Position numbers and translations under genes: made by a program. The notes below the pieces were generated by a model. It did not search any database and was not told where the DNA came from. It saw only the letters and a list, made by a program, of their open reading frames with translations. A stretch of 64,000 nucleotides of DNA. Origin: Odiellus spinosus (lineage: Eukaryota; Arthropoda; Arachnida; Opiliones; Phalangiidae). The DNA is taken from contig OY987239.1 in NCBI GenBank assembly GCA_963920705.1, forward strand, positions 9,453,504 through 9,517,503, written 5' to 3'. Within the stretch, counting starts at the first letter, position 1. Every line of letters begins with the position of its first letter. Below, piece by piece: positions 19,501-31,125 of the stretch.

Positions 19501-21133
19501 GGCTATGAATGGTGTATGGCCACTTGGTAAAAGCCCTCACAAACCCAAGCGTAAACTGAAAATTTCGCAATCGGATTGGAATACTTGTAATTACAATTAG
19601 AAGCCGATTAAACCCTCCTTTGATGTCTATTACTCCCGGCCCCCGGGTCTTATCTACCCCTCTCTGTATGGGTTCGTCTCAAGAATCGCGATTCGTACGC
19701 CTCCTCACGGTAGATATTTTCGGAGCGGGAATTCGTCTAGCAACCTTGGAGTTCGTCAAAAAACCGTCGTCGTTTGTGGAGAGAGAAAATTTCCAATTTT
19801 CCGTAGACAGGGGGGTATGAAATAGGACCCCTCTGATCTCGTAAAATTGTGATTTTTACCCATACAGAGAGGAGCGCTATATGGGACATTAGAGTAGTAG
19901 ACTTCGAAGGAGGGTGTCATCGGCTTCTGTTACAAGTAACACTAAAAAATAGAAATCGCCCGCTGTCCAGTGAACTACCACCTTGGTAGCTGGGTCTGAA
20001 TGTCTTTTAAACTTGCCTTTCCCACACTAAAGCGCATTGGTGTGTTTTTATCGATTATTCTACTAGCAAGTTGGAAACCAAAATATTACCTTTATTATTA
20101 AGCGTGATTTCTTAGTCACACACTCGTAATCACGCGGATTTATACCGTATAGGCTTAATGGCTATACGCCTATAATATTTTCAACCTTTTGCGGGTATTT
20201 ATTTAATCCAAGCTGTGTATTCATCACGAATAGTTTTCACTTACCCCGTTGCAAATATTGCTGCGGGCACCAATGGACGTAGAATATGTTTTTGTCTTCC
20301 CCTAGAGCCGGTTTTTTTGTTTGTTTGTTGGTAAATACACTGACCATTATTAATTTAATGATATTATTAACAATTACAATCTCATATTATCATTTGTAAA
20401 AAGATACTTTCCAATTTAGTATATTCATTTCAATTTAAATTAGAATTTTACCCTTTGGTCCAGAAGCCGATGAAACCCTCCTTTGAAGTCTATTACTCCC
20501 TGGTCTTGTCTACCCCTCTCTGTATGGGTTAGTTTCAAAAAGCGCGATAGATATTTTCGGAGCGGGAGTTCGTCGAGCGAATATCTCTAGCAGCCTTGGA
20601 GTTCGTCAAAAAAACGTCGTCGTTTGTGGAGAGAGAGAATTTCCAATTTTCCGTAGACAGGGGGTATGAAGTAGGACCCCTCCGATCTCGTAAAATTGTG
20701 AATTTTACCCATACAGAGAGGAGCGCTATATGGAACATTAGAGTAGTAGACTTCAAAGGAGGGTTTCATCTACTTCTGTTTGGTCCAATTTTGCCATATT
20801 TGGTTCATTTAAATTGTCAGATTAAAATGGAATTTTCCATTTGATAATGTAGTGGAATTTTACAGTGCCAAGTGTCGCGAGTTATGATTACTTGGAGGGA
20901 TTACTTTATTTCAAATCTCAACTCTAAATCTCTTCTGATTTTTCTTACAATTCAGAACGCTTCTCGAAGGGCTCTTATTCGCTTCAGCACGTACGATTAT
21001 TGTTTTAGCTCACCGGATGATTAGCGGTAATTCAAAATCAAGCGGTAACGGCAATGAGAAAATGTTTTCTTACCTCTGGTAGACTGTAAGTGAAATTATA
21101 GGGATTTGCCGAAGTGAATTTTTCGTTTTCCAT
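16575..21133 (-). CDS. Divergent ionotropic receptor, copy U2 (type B)
   Basis: Same predicted ligand-gated channel as U1 but without the hAT insertion. Exons 5'-3': 21074-21133 (candidate first exon, MENEKFTSANPYNFTYSLPE), possible 20245-20301 (57 nt, type B only), 19343-19555 (S1), 18862-19171 (TM1 and pore start), 18419-18630 (TM2), 17171-17445 (S2) and 16575-16833 (TM3, stop). Introns in the 3' half are about 171, 231, 973 and 337 bases. Against U1, TM2 has VTAIIF for VTVIIF, and the exon end reads YKEGSRAERFLE for YRDNSREERFLE. The S1 exon has mostly replacement changes, suggesting relaxed or diversifying selection. The first-exon frame has three silent changes and one replacement against U1, favouring coding. 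The 57-nt exon keeps phase 0 in and out, but its best-looking frame (EDKNIFYVHWCPQQYLQRG) is a different one, so its use is unresolved. Confidence 0.75.
19598..19929. mobile_element. MITE2a, complete (U2)
   Basis: About 332 bp with ~37-bp imperfect TIRs (agaagccgat at the left, atcggcttctg at the right), next to the S1 exon. The flanks ttacaat (19591-19597) and ttacaag (19930-19936) agree at 6 of 7 bases, consistent with a decayed 7-bp target duplication. Confidence 0.75.
20461..20778. mobile_element. MITE2b-like element, TSD TTTGGTC (U2)
   Basis: 318 bp, with TIRs starting CAGAAGCCGATGAAACCCTC at the left and the inverted match ending catctacttctg at the right. Flanked by TTTGGTC at 20454-20460 and 20779-20785. 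The target differs from the GTCAAAC of U1, U5 and U6, so it is an independent insertion of the same family. Confidence 0.85.
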
Positions 21134-23642
21134 CTTGGTGTTGGATAGCTTCTAAGACCCCCTTGTTACGCGTTAATTCCACCTGAAAGCTTTTTCAATA
21201 TTTCAAAATATTATTTAGTGCTTAATTGTTCTCATCTATTGACCTTCCTTCGCAAAGAAGTTGAGAAATCGCGTCACTTTATGTGAACGATATAATATCA
21301 TTTTAATTTTAAGGTTTGGAACTGCAACTCGCGCGCTTCGAGTTTAATTTAAAACCTCTCGTTTCAATTAAAACTCAAGAGAATTTGCATCAATTGGCAA
21401 TGAAGTTTAAAACTGGTTATTAAGTCGATGGATCCTTTTTTTTTTTATTTTCCGAGCGTCACGGGTAAACTTACGCGTTTCCGCCTGACAGACAGATAGT
21501 CGTGTTTAGCTCAACGATGCCCTCAATCGTGCTTTTTTTTTTTTTTGCAATTAGATTTCTTTAAGATAGCGTTTTCACCTTGACAGTTATGTCAAAATCT
21601 TAACCACTAGTAACATCATTTCGAAAAATGTCCACGATTTGAAACAAACCCAACTAGTTGTATTATTATATTCTAGGAATATTGTCTCTCTATTTGCGAC
21701 TGTTAAGACGTAATTATCTACGAAATATATAGTTTAATAGACGTCAGGAAAAATTGCCTTTTAAACTTGGCTAAAGGGAGACTGGACATGGAAAATCATA
21801 TTATCTCGGAAATGAGCCATAAATAGAATTATTTTGGCCTTAATCGGGTCGTCAACGCCACGTTCGATGTCCATATATCGATCAACTTTCCTTATCAGCC
21901 TCCCTTTGTATTTTATTAAAATCCATTTATAGTCTAGGTCAAAATATCTGGTCGTAACAAAAGTTATTAGTAGCGCTCAATTTTGAAGTAAAGGTGACAA
22001 GAATTTGCATCTTTGGGCTCTATTCGGTGGAATGGGATAGTCTGTCAAATGAGATTTGGCCGAATAGAACAGGATCAATACACCATTTAACCATTACTTG
22101 GGGCGCTATAGCGGCATAGGGCGAACTTTCTCTTGGTGGAAATGGCAGGGAAAAAATCTTCATGGGGTAATACGCGCGCCTCACCAAGTGAACGTTTTTT
22201 TTTTCGCCACTAGGAAGCGTTTCGAGCGCGGGCATGCGCACAGTGAAAGAGCAAAGTATTGTATTATACTCAACAACCGTTGGGTGTTTCGTTTATTACA
22301 GCTTCCTCTTAGGGCTGAGATTGCAACCAATTAAATTCTTCCCGGAAATAACGTAAAACCCCTTCGTGGCAAGGGTTGTAAAGGTACAGATTAAGAAGAC
22401 TCTGCCCAGTCACGTGACTGTTTGGAATCCGGGCTTGAATTCCAAAGCGCGGCCAATTTAATTTCTACTGACAATTGGTTACCTAAGGTTGAGCAACGTT
22501 TAAGCAATTTTAAAGCAGCTAGTGGTTGAGCAACTTTTAGGAGATTTTGAGCAGCGTTAGGGTGATTATGAACAACTATCGGCAACTCGAAAGTTTCTGA
22601 ATACTTTTCAACAAGATTTAAGGCACATGATTGGCAATTTATCGTCGATTATTTGGCTTTCATTTGTCGACTAGGGTTGCGGTATTTTAGCGAAATAAAT
22701 TTAGCTTTTCTGGTGAATTTTAGCCTCGCGATTGGTGCGTGATGTCAGTAAACGAGAACTTTACCTACTCAGATTTAGACTATAGGATAGCCGTCGCGTT
22801 ACCGGCGCTTGAAGCCAAAAGGTAAAAATTTAGAAAGTTATTATTCCGCGTCTCTTAATAGCGAGCGATAAAAGCCGTTAATGATTTGAAACACGATATT
22901 ATATAACGGGAAATTGTCGTCATTTCAAAATACGAGCTTGATTAAATCGCCTATAATAGGGTATTAATTTTTATTGCCGGCCATTTAAAACTCATTTCGT
23001 TTTGGGAGAATGTTTGCTGATTTTTCGACGGCTCCAGTTTTGTCAAGGGCTTATATTCTAGCGAGGGGGTGGGATTTCCGCCGTGATTGTGTCTCTCTCT
23101 CTCTCTCGTCATACTTTACCCAATCAGAATGCTTAGTACCAAAACGTCACCTCCTAACAGATTCATGCAATACGAGTTACCCCATTGGTGCGCCTCCCCT
23201 GGAAGTTCCTCTTCTATCCAATATTGTCTATCAAGTTTCTACGAAGAAATTACTCGTATTCAAACGTATAACGATGGATAAGAAAAATTCGCGTTTCTAG
23301 AATTAGTCTAAAATATAAGAAAAATATTTCAAAATTGACTTTTAATTCGAAGAATATAAATAAAACGACGAAACTAAGATTTTAAATCATCTTTTTAATC
23401 GTTAATTTTCACGAAAATAAATTTTGAAAGTTTTTTATCCGAACGTGTAACGCGGATAATATTCTAAGATAAGGCCATTTTTGGATAAAAACAGATATGG
23501 ATTAGGTTATTTTACTTTATCTTGGAATAATTTAACTCGAATGAAAAACAGTATATTTTTAATCAAACAGATAATATACATCAGAGAAGCCAGTAATTAA
23601 GTTCCCAAGTGCTTATTTAAAATTATAATTTGACAATAACTT
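21134..23642. other. U2 spacer, no supported gene
   Basis: Spacer equivalent to the U0 and U1 spacers, with poly-T runs, a (TC)n tract near 23095-23107 and the E-box palindrome at 22407-22420. Minus-strand frames at 22020-22241 and 22391-22585 resemble nothing known and are not kept in all spacers. Confidence 0.6.
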
Positions 23643-23692
23643 GACAAGACCCGGGAGTAATAGACTTCAAAGGAGGGTTTCATCGGCTTCTG
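23643..23692 (-). repeat. MITE2 end remnant (U2 spacer)
   Basis: Solo TIR remnant equivalent to 2155-2204. Confidence 0.6.
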
Positions 23693-24294
23693 GTAGAACT
23701 GGGAATAAATTTTAAAGGAAATGTCCAATGATTGTCAGAAATAAGTTGCTTTGATTTCCCTGAACTCAGTTACTCGCAAGTTTATTATTTAATAATTTTA
23801 ACAAGGAGACAGTGCACTATGGTAATACAATTAAAATTTATTAAACACTTAATCATCATGTCCATTATACAAACTAGCTAATTTACAAAACAACCTAACC
23901 TTTTACAAAAACAAAAATAAATTATACCAAATACAGATTATTAACTTTGAATTTTCTAAATTTAGAATCCATGGTACTATAGAGCAATATTTTCAAGCAA
24001 CAATGTATTCGGTCTTAGCTTTGTAGTAATTACTGTTCCATGTACGCTGCTATCTTGCTGCAAATCCTGGCGATGGTCCTGCGGAATCTATCATTGTGTC
24101 TAGGAAAAAATATATAATATTCATTTGAAAAACCGACTAAGACATGAACAAGATGAACGAAGGAGGTCACTGGAACAACGAACTGTTGCCTGGTCGAAGC
24201 TTGGGCTAAGAAACGATAAATCCAGGACATGACTCTTCTCTGTTTGAGGGAATAAAATTCTCGGTCGGCCAAACAAACAGCCTTCGTACAGCGT

Positions 24295-24314
24295 GTGACG
24301 TCATATGACGTCAC
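24295..24314. promoter_or_regulatory. 20-bp double CRE palindrome
   Basis: Identical to 15932-15951. Lies about 230 bases left of MITE1, between the U2 and U3 genes. Confidence 0.5.
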
Positions 24315-24524
24315 TTTGCTCCCGAAACGCCACAGCTTTGATTGACAGGCACGGTGATGACGTAGCCTGTTTCTTTTTGTAGACTCTAGAGTCATGTCCT
24401 GGATTCGTAGTTTCTTGGCCCATGGTCGAAGTAAAGGCGGCAAAGGCTCCCCCTAGCACCAAATTGCGCCTTTTCCTTCTCTTTTTTAGCATTCCTCGTT
24501 TAAAGTGGATCAAGAAGTTTTGAT

Positions 24525-24816
24525 CAAGAAGGATCAGACAAGGAGAGGAAAAGTGAGGACGGCGCGGTTCCTACTGCGTCGGCCTAAACTCCCACTGTGG
24601 GAGAACGGGGGTAGAGACGTTTCGTGGTAAATTTTTGTCGCGTGGGTAAAATGGATCCTTTATGAGGCGCGTAGTAGTCGACGACGCTAGTGACCACGTG
24701 ACAACAGTTTTCCTCGAGAATTTCCTATCCCCCCTTTCCACCCGAGTGGGAGGTTGGCTCTTCTCTCTCTAACTCAACGCAGCCCCACTTTTCCTCTCCT
24801 TGTCTGATCCTTCTTG
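24525..24816. mobile_element. MITE1 (5' of U3 TM3)
   Basis: Same 292-bp element and same TTTTGAT flanks as at 16162-16453, inherited by tandem duplication rather than a new insertion. Confidence 0.9.
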
Positions 24817-24937
24817 TTTTGATGAAGTCAGCAGCGGGATGAAGATTTTGCAAACAGGTTTAGGTTTTACATCTTATAAAGAATGGAATGATAGGAAAAT
24901 TAGTCTCATTTCGCTCTTCTTAAAATGTACGCTTATG

Positions 24938-27900
24938 CTAAATGTGGTGATCACTTAATACGGACCTTTTTCGCCAACCTTGATTCGTTAAACATTCGAC
25001 GCAAAAGGTTAAAATGCCCAATGAAAGACCGATAATCCAAACACGAAAAAGGTTCGTCAGGTACACTTCGTTGATGGACTTGTAAGATACTGAAGTGGAG
25101 CCAGAATTATCCGATTCCAATACGTTTCCACGTCTAAGTCTCATAACTGATCTGTAAAAGTGTTCCGTCTGTCTCGTTTCAGTTATTCTCGTTGCCCTGA
25201 AAAATAACAAGTTGGGAAACCAAAATATTACCTCTTCGACAATGTTAACCTAACCTAACCCTACTTCAAATAATAGATGGACACAATGAAATATTTATTT
25301 TAAATGTAAATAAGTGGAATTCGAATTCTAACAATATAAATAAATGCATCGGTATCATTAGGCTGCACTGCGCAGGATATCCGCTTACGCGGGAAGTGAC
25401 ACACACACAGACACGACCAGTGTAAAACCTCCCCCTGAACCTAAGTTTAGTCGGGGAGGTAAAAAGCTATAATTTACTATTACGTGTTAGTGTACGTCTA
25501 AGAGTGTGACTCTTATCTGAGGTAGTTTCTTACAGATAGTCGATGTTCTCCTTGATGTCGCGAGGCAGTCGTTTATTGAATAACATGTGCGTGTAGAACG
25601 TTTCGTATTCTCTCTTTCCCACGTAGAGTTTCCGCTTACTTCGTTTCAGCATCTTGAAATAGGTAGGAGTCAGTTTCGAGAAGGTTTCGTGGATTATTGT
25701 AGCTTCCCCGCTGACAAATTTTTCACTAATTGTTTTGTCCTCTAACCATGACCGACTTTCGACGCTTCGGAGCTGCACCAACAAATTGCGGTTCTTGGTG
25801 ACGAAGTCCTGCAATAGAAATTTAATTGTTTAATTTAGGCTTTCTAAAACCTAGATTTCAAATTTGAATTTTCTGGCTAACACCTATGTTTTATTTTAAA
25901 GGATAGTGCAGGCTGCCACCTTGGGAACCGGTATATGTCTACTCTATGTGTACGTTACCTAGACTTCAACGTATAAGAGTAATTCCACAAATTGTAATCA
26001 ACCCAATTACCCAAATATTTCTTTTTGGCAGCTCCTCCCACAAACGAAGTTTGAAATTGTTAATAATTATCATTTGCTTTGAAATTAGGCCTACTTAATA
26101 GTCCTGGTCGATTTCCAAAACCGGAAGTCTAGAGACCCTGGCGAAAATTTTGGGGGGAAAACTTTTTGTCACGTGATCGTCCGCCATCTTTTTGTAGTGT
26201 GAAAATAGCGACAGACTAACCAACGCCTCCAATATTTTATCATATAGGAAGCGTTGGACCAATAATATATTCAACACAACAATATCGAACCGTACGCTAT
26301 ACCTCTGGTATAACGCTAGTTTCGAACGGGAGGAGCTTACTAGATTTGACGTTGTATGCGTTATGATTTTCACCCTATCACAAGCTTTCGAGGTCCGCGA
26401 GACCGCGACAGAGAGCTAGCTCTACCGGCAGCGCCTATCCCCGCAGTCTGATATCCTCCCCCCCCCGCACTTATCGTAGAAAACAGCCAACCGCTTCCTG
26501 CGCACGTGACATGACGCGCGGCGTAGACCTCCGTAGGCTCCATCCGCTTGAGACTAGCGCGCGGACAAAGGTATAGCTCTTCCATATTCTTGTGTTGAAT
26601 CTATTCTTGGTTGGACTAACAACTTGAATTTGGTTTGTGGGAAATAAAATTAGAAATAGTCTGGCAGTCTGTTACTACAAAAAGATGGCGGCGCGGCTAT
26701 GAGACAAGGGCCCTTTTCCGGCAAATCGACCAGGACTATATTTCGTTTAGTACCGCTATACTTTAAGCCTTAGTACGGTTACCTCGAGGAATCTCTCTGC
26801 CCGAGATCCTTCCTTGTAATAGCAAAGAAGATTTGGTTTGGCCAACAAATCCTCCAGAGAATCGATGAAGAAATTGTCGTCGACGATTTGTTGACTCGTG
26901 AAGTTACCACACCAGTTGAAAATTATAGCCGTTACTCCCAAGAGCCAACAGGCTCGGACGAGCCTTAATGTCGCTTTCTTCGCGTCCGCTACGGCTGCCA
27001 ATAGAAAAATTAGAATCACCAAATATTACGGGACAATTAAACTCGAGGGTAGCTTGTTAATTTTAGTATCTAGGACATAAATTCTAAATTAATTGATATA
27101 GAAGTTGTTGATTCATAAAGGAGTTTCAGGAGTATACGATTAAAAATAATTACTGTCCTGTAAGGGGGCGCGACGCTTTTGAGAAGTCTAGTTTATTATT
27201 AGTTGTTAAATTTGCGATACTTAACAGTTGTTTAGAATATCAGCCGTGTGAGTCCAGAGGGACTCGGCGAACGAAGAAAAACGACTTTCACGACGCATCC
27301 TCTTTCTGAAGCCGATAAAAGAAGAAAAGGCGGATATCGCGAGCATCGACAGAGCCACCAAAACCCAAACCGAGTCACTGAGTCCCTGGATTGACAGCAA
27401 TTCCGAAGCATCCCTCTGATTAGTTTCAACAGACGAATATATTACGAAGGAAACAATAAACGAATACGGAGGTACGTGATGAAGACTCGGCGCATCCTCG
27501 TCCACATTATAGAAACGAAGCGTTGAATCGGTTATCTGCCCGCGACGAAAAGGAATGTATAAACTTGATTATTTGAGCGAGAGTGGGGCCAGGTTGCGGT
27601 AAAAGTTAGATGGAGGTCATAAGTTACTCCAAGTTACTCTCACGTTGGATCCCCCGTTTAAATATGATTGTTTCATAATTAATCATTATCCTTATAGTCT
27701 ACTTACGCCGTATTCAACACCCCAGTTGTGTATTTCGTGCCTATCCGCCGATTTTGCATCGCTGAAGTTTGAGAGACGTTTCCGTAATTCAAAATCGTTC
27801 ATAGATATGAGTTTGACATTTTTTAAATTTTGGAAAATGAGCCAAGTCCAAAAAAATATGCTTTGGCTATGAATGGTGTATGGCCACTTGGTAAAAGCCC

Positions 27901-29497
27901 TCACAAACCCAAGCGTAAACTGAAAATTTCGCAATCGGATTGGAATACTTGTAATTACAATTAGAAGCCGATTAAACCCTCCTTTGATGTCTATTACTCC
28001 CGGCCCCCGGGTCTTATCTACCCCTCTCTGTATGGGTTCGTCTCAAGAATCGCGATTCGTACGCCTCCTCACGGTAGATATTTTCGGAGCGGGAATTCGT
28101 CTAGCAACCTTGGAGTTCGTCAAAAAACCGTCGTCGTTTGTGGAGAGAGAAAATTTCCAATTTTCCGTAGACAGGGGGGTATGAAATAGGACCCCTCTGA
28201 TCTCGTAAAATTGTGATTTTTACCCATACAGAGAGGAGCGCTATATGGGACATTAGAGTAGTAGACTTCGAAGGAGGGTGTCATCGGCTTCTGTTACAAG
28301 TAACACTAAAAAATAGAAATCGCCCGCTGTCCAGTGAACTACCACCTTGGTAGCTGGGTCTGAATGTCTTTTAAACTTGCCTTTCCCACACTAAAGCGCA
28401 TTGGTGTGTTTTTATCGATTATTCTACTAGCAAGTTGGAAACCAAAATATTACCTTTATTATTAAGCGTGATTTCTTAGTCACACACTCGTAATCACGCG
28501 GATTTATACCGTATAGGCTTAATGGCTATACGCCTATAATATTTTCAACCTTTTGCGGGTATTTATTTAATCCAAGCTGTGTATTCATCACGAATAGTTT
28601 TCACTTACCCCGTTGCAAATATTGCTGCGGGCACCAATGGACGTAGAATATGTTTTTGTCTTCCCCTAGAGCCGGTTTTTTTGTTTGTTTGTTGGTAAAT
28701 ACACTGACCATTATTAATTTAATGATATTATTAACAATTACAATCTCATATTATCATTTGTAAAAAGATACTTTCCAATTTAGTATATTCATTTCAATTT
28801 AAATTAGAATTTTACCCTTTGGTCCAGAAGCCGATGAAACCCTCCTTTGAAGTCTATTACTCCCTGGTCTTGTCTACCCCTCTCTGTATGGGTTAGTTTC
28901 AAAAAGCGCGATAGATATTTTCGGAGCGGGAGTTCGTCGAGCGAATATCTCTAGCAGCCTTGGAGTTCGTCAAAAAAACGTCGTCGTTTGTGGAGAGAGA
29001 GAATTTCCAATTTTCCGTAGACAGGGGGTATGAAGTAGGACCCCTCCGATCTCGTAAAATTGTGAATTTTACCCATACAGAGAGGAGCGCTATATGGAAC
29101 ATTAGAGTAGTAGACTTCAAAGGAGGGTTTCATCTACTTCTGTTTGGTCCAATTTTGCCATATTTGGTTCATTTAAATTGTCAGATTAAAATGGAATTTT
29201 CCATTTGATAATGTAGTGGAATTTTACAGTGCCAAGTGTCGCGAGTTATGATTACTTGGAGGGATTACTTTATTTCAAATCTCAACTCTAAATCTCTTCT
29301 GATTTTTCTTACAATTCAGAACGCTTCTCGAAGGGCTCTTATTCGCTTCAGCACGTACGATTATTGTTTTAGCTCACCGGATGATTAGCGGTAATTCAAA
29401 ATCAAGCGGTAACGGCAATGAGAAAATGTTTTCTTACCTCTGGTAGACTGTAAGTGAAATTATAGGGATTTGCCGAAGTGAATTTTTCGTTTTCCAT
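24938..29497 (-). CDS. Divergent ionotropic receptor, copy U3 (type B)
   Basis: Exons 5'-3': 29438-29497 (candidate first exon), possible 28609-28665, 27707-27919 (S1), 27226-27535 (TM1), 26783-26994 (TM2), 25534-25808 (S2) and 24938-25196 (TM3, stop). The S1-to-S2 proteins are the same as U2. The TM3 exon differs at two residues, SVMRLRRGNVLE in place of SVTRLRRGYVLE, and has S rather than T in NSGSTSVSYKS. The TM2-S2 intron carries the hAT empty site. Near identity to U2 and U4 indicates very recent duplication or conversion. The amino-terminal half is unresolved, as in U2. Confidence 0.75.
27962..28293. mobile_element. MITE2a (U3)
   Basis: Same element and flanks as 19598-19929, shifted by the unit length. 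Confidence 0.75.
28825..29142. mobile_element. MITE2b-like element, TSD TTTGGTC (U3)
   Basis: Same element and flanks as 20461-20778. Confidence 0.85.
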
Positions 29498-30712
29498 CTT
29501 GGTGTTGGATAGCTTCTAAGACCCCCTTGTTACGCGTTAATTCCACCTGAAAGCTTTTTCAATATTTCAAAATATTATTTAGTGCTTAATTGTTCTCATC
29601 TATTGACCTTCCTTCGCAAAGAAGTTGAGAAATCGCGTCACTTTATGTGAACGATATAATATCATTTTAATTTTAAGGTTTGGAACTGCAACTCGCGCGC
29701 TTCGAGTTTAATTTAAAACCTCTCGTTTCAATTAAAACTCAAGAGAATTTGCATCAATTGGCAATGAAGTTTAAAACTGGTTATTAAGTCGATGGATCCT
29801 TTTTTTTTTTATTTTCCGAGCGTCACGGGTAAACTTACGCGTTTCCGCCTGACAGACAGATAGTCGTGTTTAGCTCAACGATGCCCTCAATCGTGCTTTT
29901 TTTTTTTTTTGCAATTAGATTTCTTTAAGATAGCGTTTTCACCTTGACAGTTATGTCAAAATCTTAACCACTAGTAACATCATTTCGAAAAATGTCCACG
30001 ATTTGAAACAAACCCAACTAGTTGTATTATTATATTCTAGGAATATTGTCTCTCTATTTGCGACTGTTAAGACGTAATTATCTACGAAATATATAGTTTA
30101 ATAGACGTCAGGAAAAATTGCCTTTTAAACTTGGCTAAAGGGAGACTGGACATGGAAAATCATATTATCTCGGAAATGAGCCATAAATAGAATTATTTTG
30201 GCCTTAATCGGGTCGTCAACGCCACGTTCGATGTCCATATATCGATCAACTTTCCTTATCAGCCTCCCTTTGTATTTTATTAAAATCCATTTATAGTCTA
30301 GGTCAAAATATCTGGTCGTAACAAAAGTTATTAGTAGCGCTCAATTTTGAAGTAAAGGTGACAAGAATTTGCATCTTTGGGCTCTATTCGGTGGAATGGG
30401 ATAGTCTGTCAAATGAGATTTGGCCGAATAGAACAGGATCAATACACCATTTAACCATTACTTGGGGCGCTATAGCGGCATAGGGCGAACTTTCTCTTGG
30501 TGGAAATGGCAGGGAAAAAATCTTCATGGGGTAATACGCGCGCCTCACCAAGTGAACGTTTTTTTTTTCGCCACTAGGAAGCGTTTCGAGCGCGGGCATG
30601 CGCACAGTGAAAGAGCAAAGTATTGTATTATACTCAACAACCGTTGGGTGTTTCGTTTATTACAGCTTCCTCTTAGGGCTGAGATTGCAACCAATTATCA
30701 AGAAGTTTTGAT
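29498..30712. other. U3 spacer, shortened by a ~2.2-kb deletion
   Basis: Matches the U2 spacer up to gattgcaaccaatta (about 30697), then jumps to the sequence just left of MITE1. The missing part (equivalent to about 22337-24510) includes the E-box palindrome, MITE2 remnant, double CRE palindrome and MSWIYRFL frame. At most one base of homology lies at the junction. No gene seen in what remains. Confidence 0.85.
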
Positions 30713-31004
30713 CAAGAAGGATCAGACAAGGAGAGGAAAAGTGAGGACGGCGCGGTTCCTACTGCGTCGGCCTAAACTCCCACTGTGGGAGAACGGGGGT
30801 AGAGACGTTTCGTGGTAAATTTTTGTCGCGTGGGTAAAATGGATCCTTTATGAGGCGCGTAGTAGTCGACGACGCTAGTGACCACGTGACAACAGTTTTC
30901 CTCGAGAATTTCCTATCCCCCCTTTCCACCCGAGTGGGAGGTTGGCTCTTCTCTCTCTAACTCAACGCAGCCCCACTTTTCCTCTCCTTGTCTGATCCTT
31001 CTTG
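30713..31004. mobile_element. MITE1 (5' of U4 TM3)
   Basis: Same 292-bp element with TTTTGAT flanks. The U3 spacer deletion ends a few bases left of it. Confidence 0.9.
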
Positions 31005-31125
31005 TTTTGATGAAGTCAGCAGCGGGATGAAGATTTTGCAAACAGGTTTAGGTTTTACATCTTATAAAGAATGGAATGATAGGAAAATTAGTCTCATTTC
31101 GCTCTTCTTAAAATGTACGCTTATG

